Below, piece by piece: positions 42,400-52,199 of a stretch of DNA of 64,000 nt. Within the stretch, counting starts at the first letter, position 1. Each line of letters starts with the position of its first letter. A model generated the notes under the pieces. The model worked only from the letters and a program-made list of their open reading frames with translations, was not told the DNA's origin and did not search any database. Both the position numbers and the translations under genes were made by a program. Origin of the DNA: Agarophyton chilense (taxonomy: Eukaryota > Rhodophyta > Florideophyceae > Gracilariales > Gracilariaceae); the NCBI GenBank assembly GCA_030374765.1, contig JARGXX010000116.1, positions 992,001 through 1,056,000 of the forward strand. Reading direction: 5' to 3'.

Positions 42400-44546
42400 G
42401 TGCAATTGTTTGCCAAATGGACTGTCGCGAGACAAACCCAGTAAACAAGGCCTCAAGTTTGGGGTTCTCGCGTTACCATTGAGGGGGGCTTCGAAACCTG
42501 GTTGGTAGGAGCAATGGCGTAGGATGTGGGTGGTGAGTTATGGGAGCTCGCTCCTGGCATCCTATGCGAGCGCACCGAACTTGGCGGCGATTGTACCGGG
42601 TTTGGTGTGCGCGTTGACGACCAATTTCCTACCGTCGAAGGTTTCGGGAACCGCCCCTGGGTCTCTATCAAGTTGATAGCGCTCCCTGTAGGTACTTTGA
42701 CGTGCGAGCTACCCTCTGAAGTTGTGGTATCATCAATTCCCAAGACCGACCTTTTTGGTTTATCCTTAGAGGTTCGAGGCACGGCTGGTCTGTTTCCCAG
42801 CCGAAGGGTTTCTCCAAGGCCCTGGGAGTATCGAGCCAGCCCATTGTAGTCTACCTTTCGGTTAGTGGCCAGGTAGTCGCGTACCTGGGAACGGATCGCT
42901 TTGTCGACATTGTCGGCAAATAGCGACTTTCACCGAGAGGTAGTAAACACATTACCACAGCGGGTGGCCAGATTCAACAGCGCGAGCGAAAACTCCGATT
43001 CGCTTTGCCCAGACCTTTGATAGTAGGCGAGGACTTCCGAATAAGCCTCTTGGATAACCTCATCGGTGGCATATGTTTCCAAAAAGAAATTGACCACTTC
43101 TGGGTATGACTCCAACATCTCTGTGCCATCCTCATCCATCGCTAAGGTACTGCCGCGAGGCCTACCCTGCATCAAGTAGTATGCTTGTCCTCTCAGGTAA
43201 AACTGAAATAGCCACATCGCAGCGCCCTCGGAAAACCCTTTTTGGTCACATGCAAGCTTGAACTTCTGTAGAAACTCAATTACCGCAATAGGATCCGCAC
43301 CTGTGAAGGTGGTGTCACCCATTTGGAAGCTGAGCTTCTTGTGGTGCCTAATAATCTTCTGAGCAACCTCTTGGATGTATTCAGAAGACTTGATGTTCAA
43401 CCGATAAGTCCTGTAATCAATCGCTTTGGTGAACATTTCGTTCAACGGTTGGTGCACCTTCAGGTCCATTTCGGTATCCGACGCAGAGTCGGGCGACTCA
43501 TTGTATCGCTTTTTACCCTTTCGGTTCTTTTTCGACGACTTCTTCGTCGACCTGTTCGTTTTCTTCTTCTTCTTACATTCACGGTCATCATCCGACGATG
43601 AACTCGTATCGGAACTGGAGTCTGACGAGTCGGGGTCTGAAACATCCTCTAGATTCTTTCCCCTATTCGTCCTCCGCTTCTTCCCTTTTCGGTTTCTTCG
43701 TCGCTCATCCGATGAGTCAGACGAATCGTCCTTGGGACCACTTCCATCGGTATCCTTTTGAACGAAACCAGTAATTGGGGGCAGGTAAATGTCTTTAGGA
43801 TCTACCTTCCCCGGGACCTTTTGACTCTGCCTTGGACCTTGTAGGTACTCACTATCAGTATGTAAGTGTTTCGAATGGGTGGAATGACCCATTTGGAACC
43901 CTTGTGAAATGCGCTTTGCGATGTTCACCTGCGTAGGTTGGGATTCTGTGAATCCCTCGGAAACCCATAGGTCCTGCACAGCGCCGTAAACATGCTCCCT
44001 AGCATCTGTAAAGAGATACTGTTTCACCATTTCAGGTATCCTGTCTGATAGCTCTTGAGCTGCTCGATAAACCACAATACGGGTAAATGCATCGACGTCC
44101 ATTGAGGGCGGAACCATCTGGGTATCCGACTTCTCCTTTACGGTTAATGCATCCTCGACCGCGAGGGTGACGAGCGCTGTCGCTCGCTCTTCGAGCTGAG
44201 GCCATAGCTCCTCCGTTGCAATCTCAATTGGTAATTCCCTTTGAGGTTCCGTTGCCATAGGCGGCGGACAATGTACCTTTACGGTTTTAGCTCGAGGGTG
44301 CCGGAGCAGCTCCTCGGGGGTTTCCAGAATCGGTTGAGCCGATGGGGCTCCTTTAAGACATTTATGGCTTGGCGAAGTGCTTGCCTCACGCGTATTCCGT
44401 TTACGTCGTTCCATTTGTGACCAATAGTGGTATCCTGTATTGCTTTGCCGGATTTCCTGAAACCGAATAGGTATACGAGCGTCCAATCCTTCTTGGAATC
44501 TCGTGTGAACCGTGAAGGTACGCCGAAACCTAAAAATACTTTCCAA
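42400..44546 (-). pseudogene. gag region of the first Gypsy fossil
   Basis: Begins just inside the 5' LTR. It has a long charged, Ser/Asp/Lys-rich middle (about 43.4-43.7 kb) followed by a Gypsy-type gag helix region (FTGADPIAVIEFLQKFKLACD, then FLETYATDEVIQEAY). A zinc knuckle is not obvious. Broken. Confidence 0.8.
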
Positions 44547-44561
44547 GTCAGGAGACCAAAA

Positions 44562-45195
44562 TGTCGTACAATCACGTCTGGGGTATGCTACGGTCTTGTC
44601 TCGGGAGCGTAGTGACGCTCAACCGTAGCGAGCATGTTGATGCTCAACCTGAGAAGGTAGACGTAGTAAACCTCAATGGTAACAGGGCACCGTGAAAACC
44701 CGCAGGGGTAAACGGCGGGGCGACTAGCCTATACCGTGTAGGTGAAAGATGATAGGCGTCGACGCGCGAGAAAGCCTGTGTGGTAGTTGAGAAACAATAA
44801 ACCAAAAGGTATAGTCGTGACCCAAGTGATGCGTATTTTTATCAGATTAGGATGGGGGAGGTGCAGTTCCCTATATGCAGTGGACTGCACTCTCCAGATC
44901 ACCCGGGAGGTGCCAGCAAGGCACGGTCTCTGACCTAGTGTCAGAGACCAGGCCAAGACTGGCTACAGTATCAGGTGGGCACTCAACTACTGTACTAAAA
45001 TACACATAATTACAATTACTATCACAAACAATTACTCAACCAGAAGGTACATGTCAACACTACACGTGACTGACAACACCTAGATGGTAGCTCGCCCGGA
45101 GCTGCAGGGCCGATGATTGCTCGCATCCATGACCTACAAGGTCAGTGTAGTATATTGACAACTTCAAGGGTCAAACCTTCTGCCACTATACGACA
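44562..45195 (-). repeat. LTR, right copy (5' LTR of the minus-strand element)
   Basis: 634 bp, with the same short inverted ends as the left copy. CTTGC follows directly, matching the CTTGC before the left LTR. Confidence 0.95.
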
Positions 45196-45925
45196 CTTGC
45201 AAACACGCGATAGCCTTTTCAATAAAGACTCGCCTCTCGAAATTGCCTTTTTTTCAAGTGGGAACTCGAGTAACCAACCGAAAGAACTGGAATTGTAGCT
45301 CAGAAACGCAAAGACCGTACCCAACGGCGATCTGCGCACAGAAGTTAAACATAAAGACCTCGTTATTTTTCTTTTCTTCGATAGCTTCGTGCTGTTAACT
45401 CAGAGCAGCTTCACTGAGGGCCATCTAATAATTTGCGTTATTCGTGTACTTCGCCTTGTACTCGAACACTGGACGCATGCTGTTTTGTTTCTTGATTGCC
45501 GTTCAAAGAGACAAGTTACAATACTCGAAGAAGCAACCAGCAAAAATGGCTAGGCTGGGGCCCTGTTTATAGTTTTAGCGAGTCAGTCCGAAGCCTTTGT
45601 CGTGACGGCACCGACGGGCAATAGCGCCGTAGGCACCCATCCATTTCGGATCGATTTCCGCGCTGGCAAGAGATTTTCTTTGGTGACTTCCTCCTCCTCG
45701 AAAAGTTCGTCAGCTCCCGTTGTATTGGTGCTGAACACTGACATGTATGTTGGTTAATCGAGTGTTCTAACGAATCACTTAGCCCCTTTCTTTAAAACCG
45801 CACTAGAAATTTGCCTGTCAAAAGGACATCTGGGGATTCTCCTTGGAAAGGGAGAAGCATATGAGCTGTTCTCTGGCTATTGCACCGTCACTCTAAATAC
45901 GGAATGTTTCCAGAGTGCTTCCCAC
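45196..45925 (+). other. Coding-like flank between the Gypsy fossil and the MULE
   Basis: Contains natural-looking plus-strand frames (about 45,360-45,750) and a possible CTAAC...TTAG acceptor at about 45,782. After that a frame (LEICLSKGHLGILLG...) runs to the MULE edge and resumes beyond the MULE at 62,984. I do not recognise the family. It may be a decayed host gene or an older DNA element. Confidence 0.4.
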
Positions 45926-45932
45926 GAAATTA

Positions 45933-46215
45933 GGGCAACAGGCCAAAATACAAGACGTCTGGTATGTATGAAATAGATTTGATGTAGACCAATTAAAATT
46001 CTGGCCGCATTTCAGATACCGTACAATGCGCCGTGGCCCCCATTTTGGAGTGCTCTCTCTCAGCTCGCATGGCGCTCTTTGCGCATATGAGTATCAGGCC
46101 AATCACACATCGTCCATATCGTCCTCTCTCACTCCTCTTCCAATGCGCTAGCCGGCCACAACTCAAGCCCTCTTTCCCCAAATCACCTCGGGCCAAGTCC
46201 TCAGGATGTCGATGA
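45933..46215 (+). repeat. MULE left terminal inverted repeat (283 bp)
   Basis: Inverted match to 62,701-62,983, starting GGGCAACAGG against GGGCAAAAGC and ending at GATGTCGATGA. Directly preceded by the duplication GAAATTA. Confidence 0.92.
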
Positions 46216-46404
46216 CGTCCATATTACGGCGTCGATTTTCCAGATTCATTTCCAAACTTTGGCGCTACTTTTTGCGAAGAATAAACTGATGCTCTTCTAC
46301 ATTTTATTCCCCATCCCAATCTCACAATTCGCATCATATCGATAGTTTCGAATCCTTCATCCTCTTATACCTTTCTCACATCGGTATCTGTCTCTTATTA
46401 TCAA

Positions 46405-47233
46405 ATGCACAAAAGCAAAGGAAAGATATCGAAAAAGAGATTTTTTCGACATGTTAATTGCTTTAACGCTTACATTTTCTGCGATGTCCAAAACGTTTTT
46501 GAACAGCTCTGTAGGAAGGATCAAGACAAAGCTGTGTCCATGATGTGCACTGAGTTCTACAAAAACCTTCAAATTCACGCTGGACTACATGTAGCATCGT
46601 CCGAGCTGCAATTTTCAGTAGTTTATCGACATGTTTATGACATAGTACATGTGGAAGAACGGGAGGACAGCCCCATATCATTTGTCCATAGTTTGCAGAT
46701 GACGGCTTATCTGTGAAGTGATCTAATAACTTCGGCTCTGATGGACATGAAGCCGAAGCCATGTGTTTGTATTGGTCCGTGCGACACTGGAACATCCCTA
46801 ACTGGCTATGCGAACTGAATAGACGCAGAACGCCTGGATTCGGATGAAATTGTGGAAACAATGCTGAAGATTTCTGACTCACTTTCTAGGAATGCTACGG
46901 GCTCTGATTGTTCAAACCATACCGTATTCGTTCCTTTAAACCTCTGATATAAGCATCGGGGGGTTCTCGTAGTACAGAAATCGCATGGGAGAAGCTCTAA
47001 CAGAAGGAAGAAAGCCTCAGTTTTTTGGCGATAGTCTACGCTGGAAATGTCCGCACAAAGTACTGATGCTTTTCAAGCCAGCGTTGGAGTATAATATTCT
47101 GAATGGAAAGCGTTCTACGATTCTCTCAAAGAAGAATTATATGCTGGACGTGAAAAAATACTCTAGGCAGAGGGATAGACACAGCTGCGGGTGTTATGTC
47201 ATATCTGCGGCGGCTGAGTTTGCTGCGTATTGA
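46405..47233 (+). pseudogene. Ulp1-like (C48) cysteine peptidase remnant in the MULE
   Basis: The end of the region (46,985-47,233) reads FFGDSLRWK...DVKKYSRQRDRHSCGCYVISAA, which fits the Ulp1 pattern: the Asp-Ser-Leu segment, then Gln a few residues before the catalytic Cys in SCG. A VFVPLN segment near 46,925 may be the strand before the catalytic His, which I cannot place. The first part (46,405-46,716) is a separate 103-codon frame. Frames do not connect between 46,720 and 46,985. SUMO-protease-like genes are known as cargo of Kaonashi-type MULEs in plants. Confidence 0.65.
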
Positions 47234-47374
47234 GGATGTGCTCCTGGTCGTAGTTTTGCGAAGGGTTTCAGTGCTACGTTATCTGAAAAGTACAGGTGGA
47301 TGGCAATGAGTAGTCGTATAGTTCATGTTCTTATGGCCTACGAATTCTACGGAGGGAAATAAGAAACCGAAACT

Positions 47375-48643
47375 ATGCTTCAGCAGTATCGATTGCATCA
47401 TCGCCCTTACATTTATCACACTCGGGAGCAGAGAAAGTGCCGCTTGAAGAAGATTCACAGTTCTGTTATGGAACGGGGTGATTTGCTGATGACGAAAAAG
47501 AAAGTGACTGGAGATCCTTCGCATGCAGCACCAGCCAGAGATGACGACAACCCTACACCTACTATCCTTGGAAACGATGAAGTAGTCAACATAGCGAAGT
47601 TGGGGTGGGAGGGAGAGGCGTGCGACATGGATAATACCGGATTCAAATCAGATGATGAGCAGCCGAGGGAATTCGTAGTGAGAATGATGGAGGGAATTGA
47701 AAGACAAAGTTCGTCCCAATGGAAAAGAGACGTTAAGGAACTGCTTCGAAGCAAGGTTAAGGTTTTGAATTCATGTTTATCTTCTCCGCCGCCGAGAAGT
47801 TCTACTCGCTGATTGAAGTTTTTCGTTAGTTCTGAGGTTTCGCATTCAGTCCTGGATCAATTCATTGATCAAGTGATAGAAAGAGTATCTGCCCGAGAAG
47901 TACACTTTACCGACGAAAATCGAAACAGAGATCACGAGAAGGCTGCTTCCGTGGGATTACGAGTAGGAGAGAAGGCTCCTTTCATGGGATTACGAGTAGG
48001 AGAGAAGGCTTCTTTCGTGGGATTACAAGTAGGAGGGAAGTATCTTTTCGTAGGATTACGAGTAGGAGGGAAGGATCCCAGTGATCCTTGGTTAAGATTC
48101 TCATGCGAAGTAGAAAATCTGATTGCTTTCATATCCTCGATAGCATCTACTCATGGGTTCCTATACGTCTTGCACCACTTTCAAATTTTGAGAAGAAAGA
48201 TGAAGCAGAACGCTCGTATCTTCAATTGGAGACTGTGGTGTGCGAAAGGAAAAGCCATAACTCGGTGTCCTTCAAGTATTACTTTCAGCTTCGCAAGAGA
48301 AAATCTGAAATGGCATGTTCATGCTGACCTACGACACAACCACACATCCTTTGAATTAACTGTTGATGTTATTAAGGAGCGATGTGAAGCTCTTCACAGG
48401 TCAATGACGGCTCACTATCTGAATTGGGAGGAGGAAGATTGTGGCGGAGGGAGGCGGAGAGCAATAGATTGGGAATCGTTAGATCTGAAGCTTTTTACTA
48501 ACAAACAAGATAGTTCTACGTTCGATGTTCTGGGTTGCAAGGTAATGGGAGATGTGTTCAGGAGAAATGCTTCAGATGCTTTGAGACTTAAAGTCAATGC
48601 TTTCACGACTAGAACACGTCGTGGACTTGACGTCGTCAACTAA
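47375..48643 (+). pseudogene. FAR1-like zinc-finger ORF(s) of the MULE with 11-aa repeats
   Basis: Two adjoining frames, 47,375-47,812 (145 codons, acidic, ending in a Ser/Pro-rich tail) and 47,813-48,643 (276 codons, same frame, a stop between them). The second contains CAKGKAITRCPSSITFS and a WHVHADLRHNHTSF ending, the Cys/His layout of FAR1/WRKY-GCM1 DNA-binding domains found at the N-terminus of MULE transposases. A four-copy 11-residue repeat (GLRVGEKAPFM) lies near its start. Probably the DNA-binding part of the transposase, or a separate accessory gene. Confidence 0.55.
47953..48076 (+). repeat. 33-bp tandem repeat, four copies
   Basis: Direct repeats encoding the 11-residue unit GLRVGEKAPFM with changes. 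The period is a multiple of three, so the frame is kept. Confidence 0.85.
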
Positions 48644-49673
48644 TGACGTAGAAGATGTGAGTAATAAAGACTTACGAGGCGTGATTGGTAATGAAGTAGG
48701 ATACGTAAGTGTTCTAAGAGCCCCCGTGTCGGGAACTGAAGCCCTCGGGATACAGAGACCCGATCTGAGTGTTCTAGGAGCCCCTGTGTCTAAAACGGAA
48801 GTCCCTGGGGTACTGAGTCCCAACAGGGAACCTAAGAAGCAGTTTGTAGACAATTTTACCTACTCTTCCAATTCAAATCCTCACTTTGATACAAGGACAA
48901 CACCGAACAAAATGCTGGCATCAGAATCAGATGGGGTAATGAAGAGCAGAAATAGCATGGAAACGAAAGAGGATGACATTGAACTACAGCTTGATGATAG
49001 AAATTCTGATCTGATCGATCGTTTTCTGTTCTTAAATGAAGAAGAAGAGATTCCTCCAGATGTTTTCCACATACCAAAACCCCTCAATGACGATGACGAC
49101 ACTGAATGCCATGATGAAGTTGACGTCCACGTCAGAGATGAAGAACTAGAGAAGTATATTTCGCCGAGTAGTAAGAGTGGTGAGGTCGAAGTTGACAAGG
49201 AGCACATTGAAGAAAGCTTTAAGGCGGCGGTTATCGCATATATTCATAGTCTATCCTTTGATACGCCCGGTCATGATGTCATGAAAGAAATGCGGCAAAG
49301 AGCAGATTGTGTGGGATACTATTTTTATACGAGAACATCGATCTATTTAGGTGACAGAAAGCAGAGCGAAGCAAATAGAGTCGCTGAGGACCGTTGTGTA
49401 CTACACAAGGGTATCCTTAAGTGCGAGAAATACAATTCGAAGCAACTTGAGAGATGCGATTTCTCTCTCACTATCAATACAGTCGGTTCAGACGAAGAAG
49501 GAGCTGGTAGATCCTACGCCGCGGACTTTACGGGGGCTAGACATGATCGCAATCCTGCAGAAATCTGCAGGGTGAAGCGTCTGGCCCCCAAGATGCGCAC
49601 CGAAGCCCTTCACATGACTAACACTCTTGGAATGCCCTTCCAAGACACGTTACGATACTTGGTTGACAAGTAA
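48597..49673 (+). CDS. Second FAR1-like zinc-finger ORF of the MULE
   Basis: 358 codons, overlapping the previous ORF by 47 bp in another frame. The N-terminal part is acidic and includes two copies of a 60-bp repeat. The C-terminal third has RCVLHKGILKCEKYN, a further Cys and a FTGARHDRN ending, which again suits a FAR1-type Cys/His finger. It then ends about 70 bp before the transposase core ORF starts. It may be the N-terminus of the transposase, separated by a stop or an intron. Confidence 0.5.
   Translation: MLSRLEHVVDLTSSTNDVEDVSNKDLRGVIGNEVGYVSVLRAPVSGTEALGIQRPDLSVLGAPVSKTEVPGVLSPNREPKKQFVDNFTYSSNSNPHFDTRTTPNKMLASESDGVMKSRNSMETKEDDIELQLDDRNSDLIDRFLFLNEEEEIPPDVFHIPKPLNDDDDTECHDEVDVHVRDEELEKYISPSSKSGEVEVDKEHIEESFKAAVIAYIHSLSFDTPGHDVMKEMRQRADCVGYYFYTRTSIYLGDRKQSEANRVAEDRCVLHKGILKCEKYNSKQLERCDFSLTINTVGSDEEGAGRSYAADFTGARHDRNPAEICRVKRLAPKMRTEALHMTNTLGMPFQDTLRYLVDK
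48708..48827 (+). repeat. 60-bp tandem repeat, two copies
   Basis: Two adjacent 60-bp units starting AGTGTTCTA, about 75-80% identical. They encode a 20-residue unit within the acidic region of the ORF. Confidence 0.8.
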
Positions 49674-49744
49674 AGAAAGTAATCGATCCTGTAACGGCTC
49701 GGAAGCAACTCGGATACGCAGGTTCGTAGAGCAATCCCAAGGAT

Positions 49745-51688
49745 ATGGAATGCATGAGACTCTGGGAAGCCCTTGTAGCACTAAACAAAGAAGACGCAGG
49801 CAACAAGTTCTTCTTTAACTGCGACTCCTCTGGGAGAATGATGTTCGCGTGCTGGTCGTTCAGGGAATGGTTGAATGACCTCGAAGAGTGCGGAATTGTT
49901 TCAGGCATTTATGTGGATTGTAAGGCAGTAGCAAATCGTTTCGGATATCCCTCATTCACAATCAATGGGTGATCAAACGATGGATTTACTCTATCCTTTT
50001 TCATGGGTTTCATTGCCGGGGAGATAGAAGAAGATTTCATTCAGGTACTTTCTCATTTTAAGTCCATTATTATGTTCTCTCCGGCAAGGATAACTATGGA
50101 CCAGAGCGTGCCGTACATTAACACGACCGAAAAGATCTTTGATAGATCTTTTATTGCGATTGACGAGTGGTATCTGAATCAAAAACAGATGAAGAATGTC
50201 ACTTCGTGGTGTGGGAAGGTCGGAAGGAGCACATGGTGCGATGACATGTCCCTAGACCTCTTTAACCTTAGAAGGTCGAGAAATATATCCAGTTTTATGT
50301 CTAGAAGACTGGAGTTCGAACAACGGTACTTTAACAGTTTGCAAAGTAGCCCTCCGCTCTGGTTCAAATATCTCTTCTACTTGAAACCACGAATGTTAGT
50401 GATTTGTTTCAGAGACGCAGCTGCACCAAAGAGTTATCTTATTCAAGGCACAAGCTATAGAAAGGCATCCAATTCCAGATACAAGGCATACATTCTATCG
50501 AAGAAGGTGCCTTTCTCTAAGATCCCTTACGAAATGCATCGGTTTACGAGAAAAAGGACAGTTGAAAGGCAATCCTCACATCACAGATCCCGTAGTCCGT
50601 TCAGCTCACGTCATCAATCTATCCGAGACACACAGCTCCCTATCCCCCCTCCAGTTCCGAACTTCATAATCAATGAGTACAGCAGCTACGCGCTCCTGAA
50701 GTTTAAGGAGCTCAGTATAGTTCCGTCAAAAACGTACGCAGTGTTAAGCGCAACTATACTAGATATCGAAGATGTGGAGTGGCCTGAGCTCGAACAAGGT
50801 GAGAGCTATGTCGGACCTGTCGTCAAATCCGAGCTAATATGGAGAGAAACGTACGTCGCAGCCTGCAGAACACTTTCCAAACCACGTCCTGCCTATATAT
50901 CAAAGTTCAATCCTACTGAATGCTCCACCTTATCAATTACTGTTCTGTTTGTTTGTAGAGTGCACGAAACTGGTACAGAAGCCAAAAGAAATCTTGAAGT
51001 GCGCTGCAGCTGTAAGAAGAACATCACAATGGGTTTTCCATGTCGTGGTATTGTTCGATGCGCAATGTTGTTCGGCAAAGAGGTTCTTCGTCAGCCACGG
51101 TTTAAAGTTGTACTCTCGGAGTATATTGAACTGGACAAACTGTTTGACGCATACTGGAATCAAACCTCGGATGACTGGAACGTTTGGAGAGTGTCCACCG
51201 TTCGTCAAACAGGAGGTGTGATTGATGTAGATGCGTTGAAATCCAAGCTTATTGCCGTAGAGAAGGCCGAGGACGCAGGAGCGGAGTTGAATGATCTCGT
51301 GAAAGCCAATTTAGATTTCGAACTTCGCAACTACGGCCAATACTCAGACAGTAAGACATTGTACGACCAGATACATCGTTTGGCTTCGAGCATAGGCATT
51401 ATTGCACTTCAGAGAGTGCATTGGCTATTAGCAACATTTAAAAAAATTCTTTTTGATGGTCCTATTCCTTCCCTAGATCTTGCAGCTAATGCAGAACCTG
51501 CAGGTCTCACGAATTCGGCGGAAAACCATACCTTCGATTCGACATCAATGGGTCAAATTGACTTTTTGAAGATACAATCACCAATCGTGTTCTCTATAAG
51601 ACCTTCGAAGCGCATAAAGAGCTTCGCAGAGCGGTTTTCCAGGAAGAAAAAACGAATCGATGCGCTTCAATCAACTCTATCGGCTTGA
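49745..51688 (+). pseudogene. MULE transposase core with SWIM-like finger
   Basis: Two frames, 49,745-49,972 and 50,003-51,688 (561 codons). They carry the MULE/FAR1 transposase order. YVDCKAVANRFGYPSF holds the first catalytic Asp; then come GFIAGEIEEDFIQVLSHF, ITMDQSV with the second Asp, and a region in the place of the LCxWH block. Much later, VRCSCKKNITMGFPCRGIVRC resembles a SWIM finger in which the final His is replaced. The C-terminus is basic (SRKKKR). A stop separates the two frames near 49,970. The Gypsy fossil begins four bases after the stop codon. Confidence 0.75.
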
Positions 51689-51691
51689 AAC

Positions 51692-52138
51692 TGTGAAGGA
51701 GCGATGATAACGGTCGAGCCCTGTAAGCCGCCGGGCCCTGAACCATCTTACAGACCCCAAGTGGATGGGTCGACCTCAGTTGGACTCATGTAGATAAGTA
51801 ATTTATTTTAATTAGTGTAATAGACTAGAATTACGGTGTCAGGGAGATCTCAGTGCCTCGCCAGTACTATTTACTTGGCTTGAGTGACACTTTTTCCTTA
51901 GAGTAAGGTAGGCACCGTTAGGATACTAAATAACCCTCTTTGGTATATTAGGTCCACCATTTGGTCTTCAAGCCATCGTTTCCGTAGTTGCAACCTGTAG
52001 AACTACGCAATAAACGCCAGCCCATCGCACAAAGTACTCTGGGAGTGCCACCGTCAAGAATTCGAACCTTAGGACCCGCTCTACTACGCTACCACCGATC
52101 GAGACCCGTACGCTAACCCAACTCGTCATTGCGTTACA
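51692..52138 (+). repeat. 5' LTR of the second Gypsy fossil
   Basis: 447 bp, starting TGTGAAGGAGCGATGA and ending GTTACA; TGT...ACA ends. Diverged direct copy at 61,689-62,131. Confidence 0.93.
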
Positions 52139-52199
52139 TTTTGGTCTCCCGCCTTAGAATTTTATTGGAATAATTGAACAGACCACAGAAACGAAGACT

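Larger units (their letters stand above)
32203..45195 (-). mobile_element. Ty3/Gypsy chromodomain LTR retroelement, fossil copy
   Basis: About 13.0 kb, oriented on the minus strand. It is bounded by two 634-bp direct LTRs and flanked by a 5-bp target duplication, CTTGC (32198-32202 and 45196-45200). The parts in element order are: 5' LTR at the right; a primer-site-like TGGTCTCC three bases inside it; gag (about 44.5-42.4 kb); protease; reverse transcriptase; RNase H; integrase; chromodomain (about 37.9 kb); a long region holding an antisense ORF; a polypurine tract (AGGAAGGGGG in element sense); and the 3' LTR at the left. The two LTRs differ at about 29 positions (about 4.6%, counted by eye), so it is fairly young by fossil standards but not recent. 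The coding region is broken, with roughly half a dozen interruptions. Confidence 0.93.
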
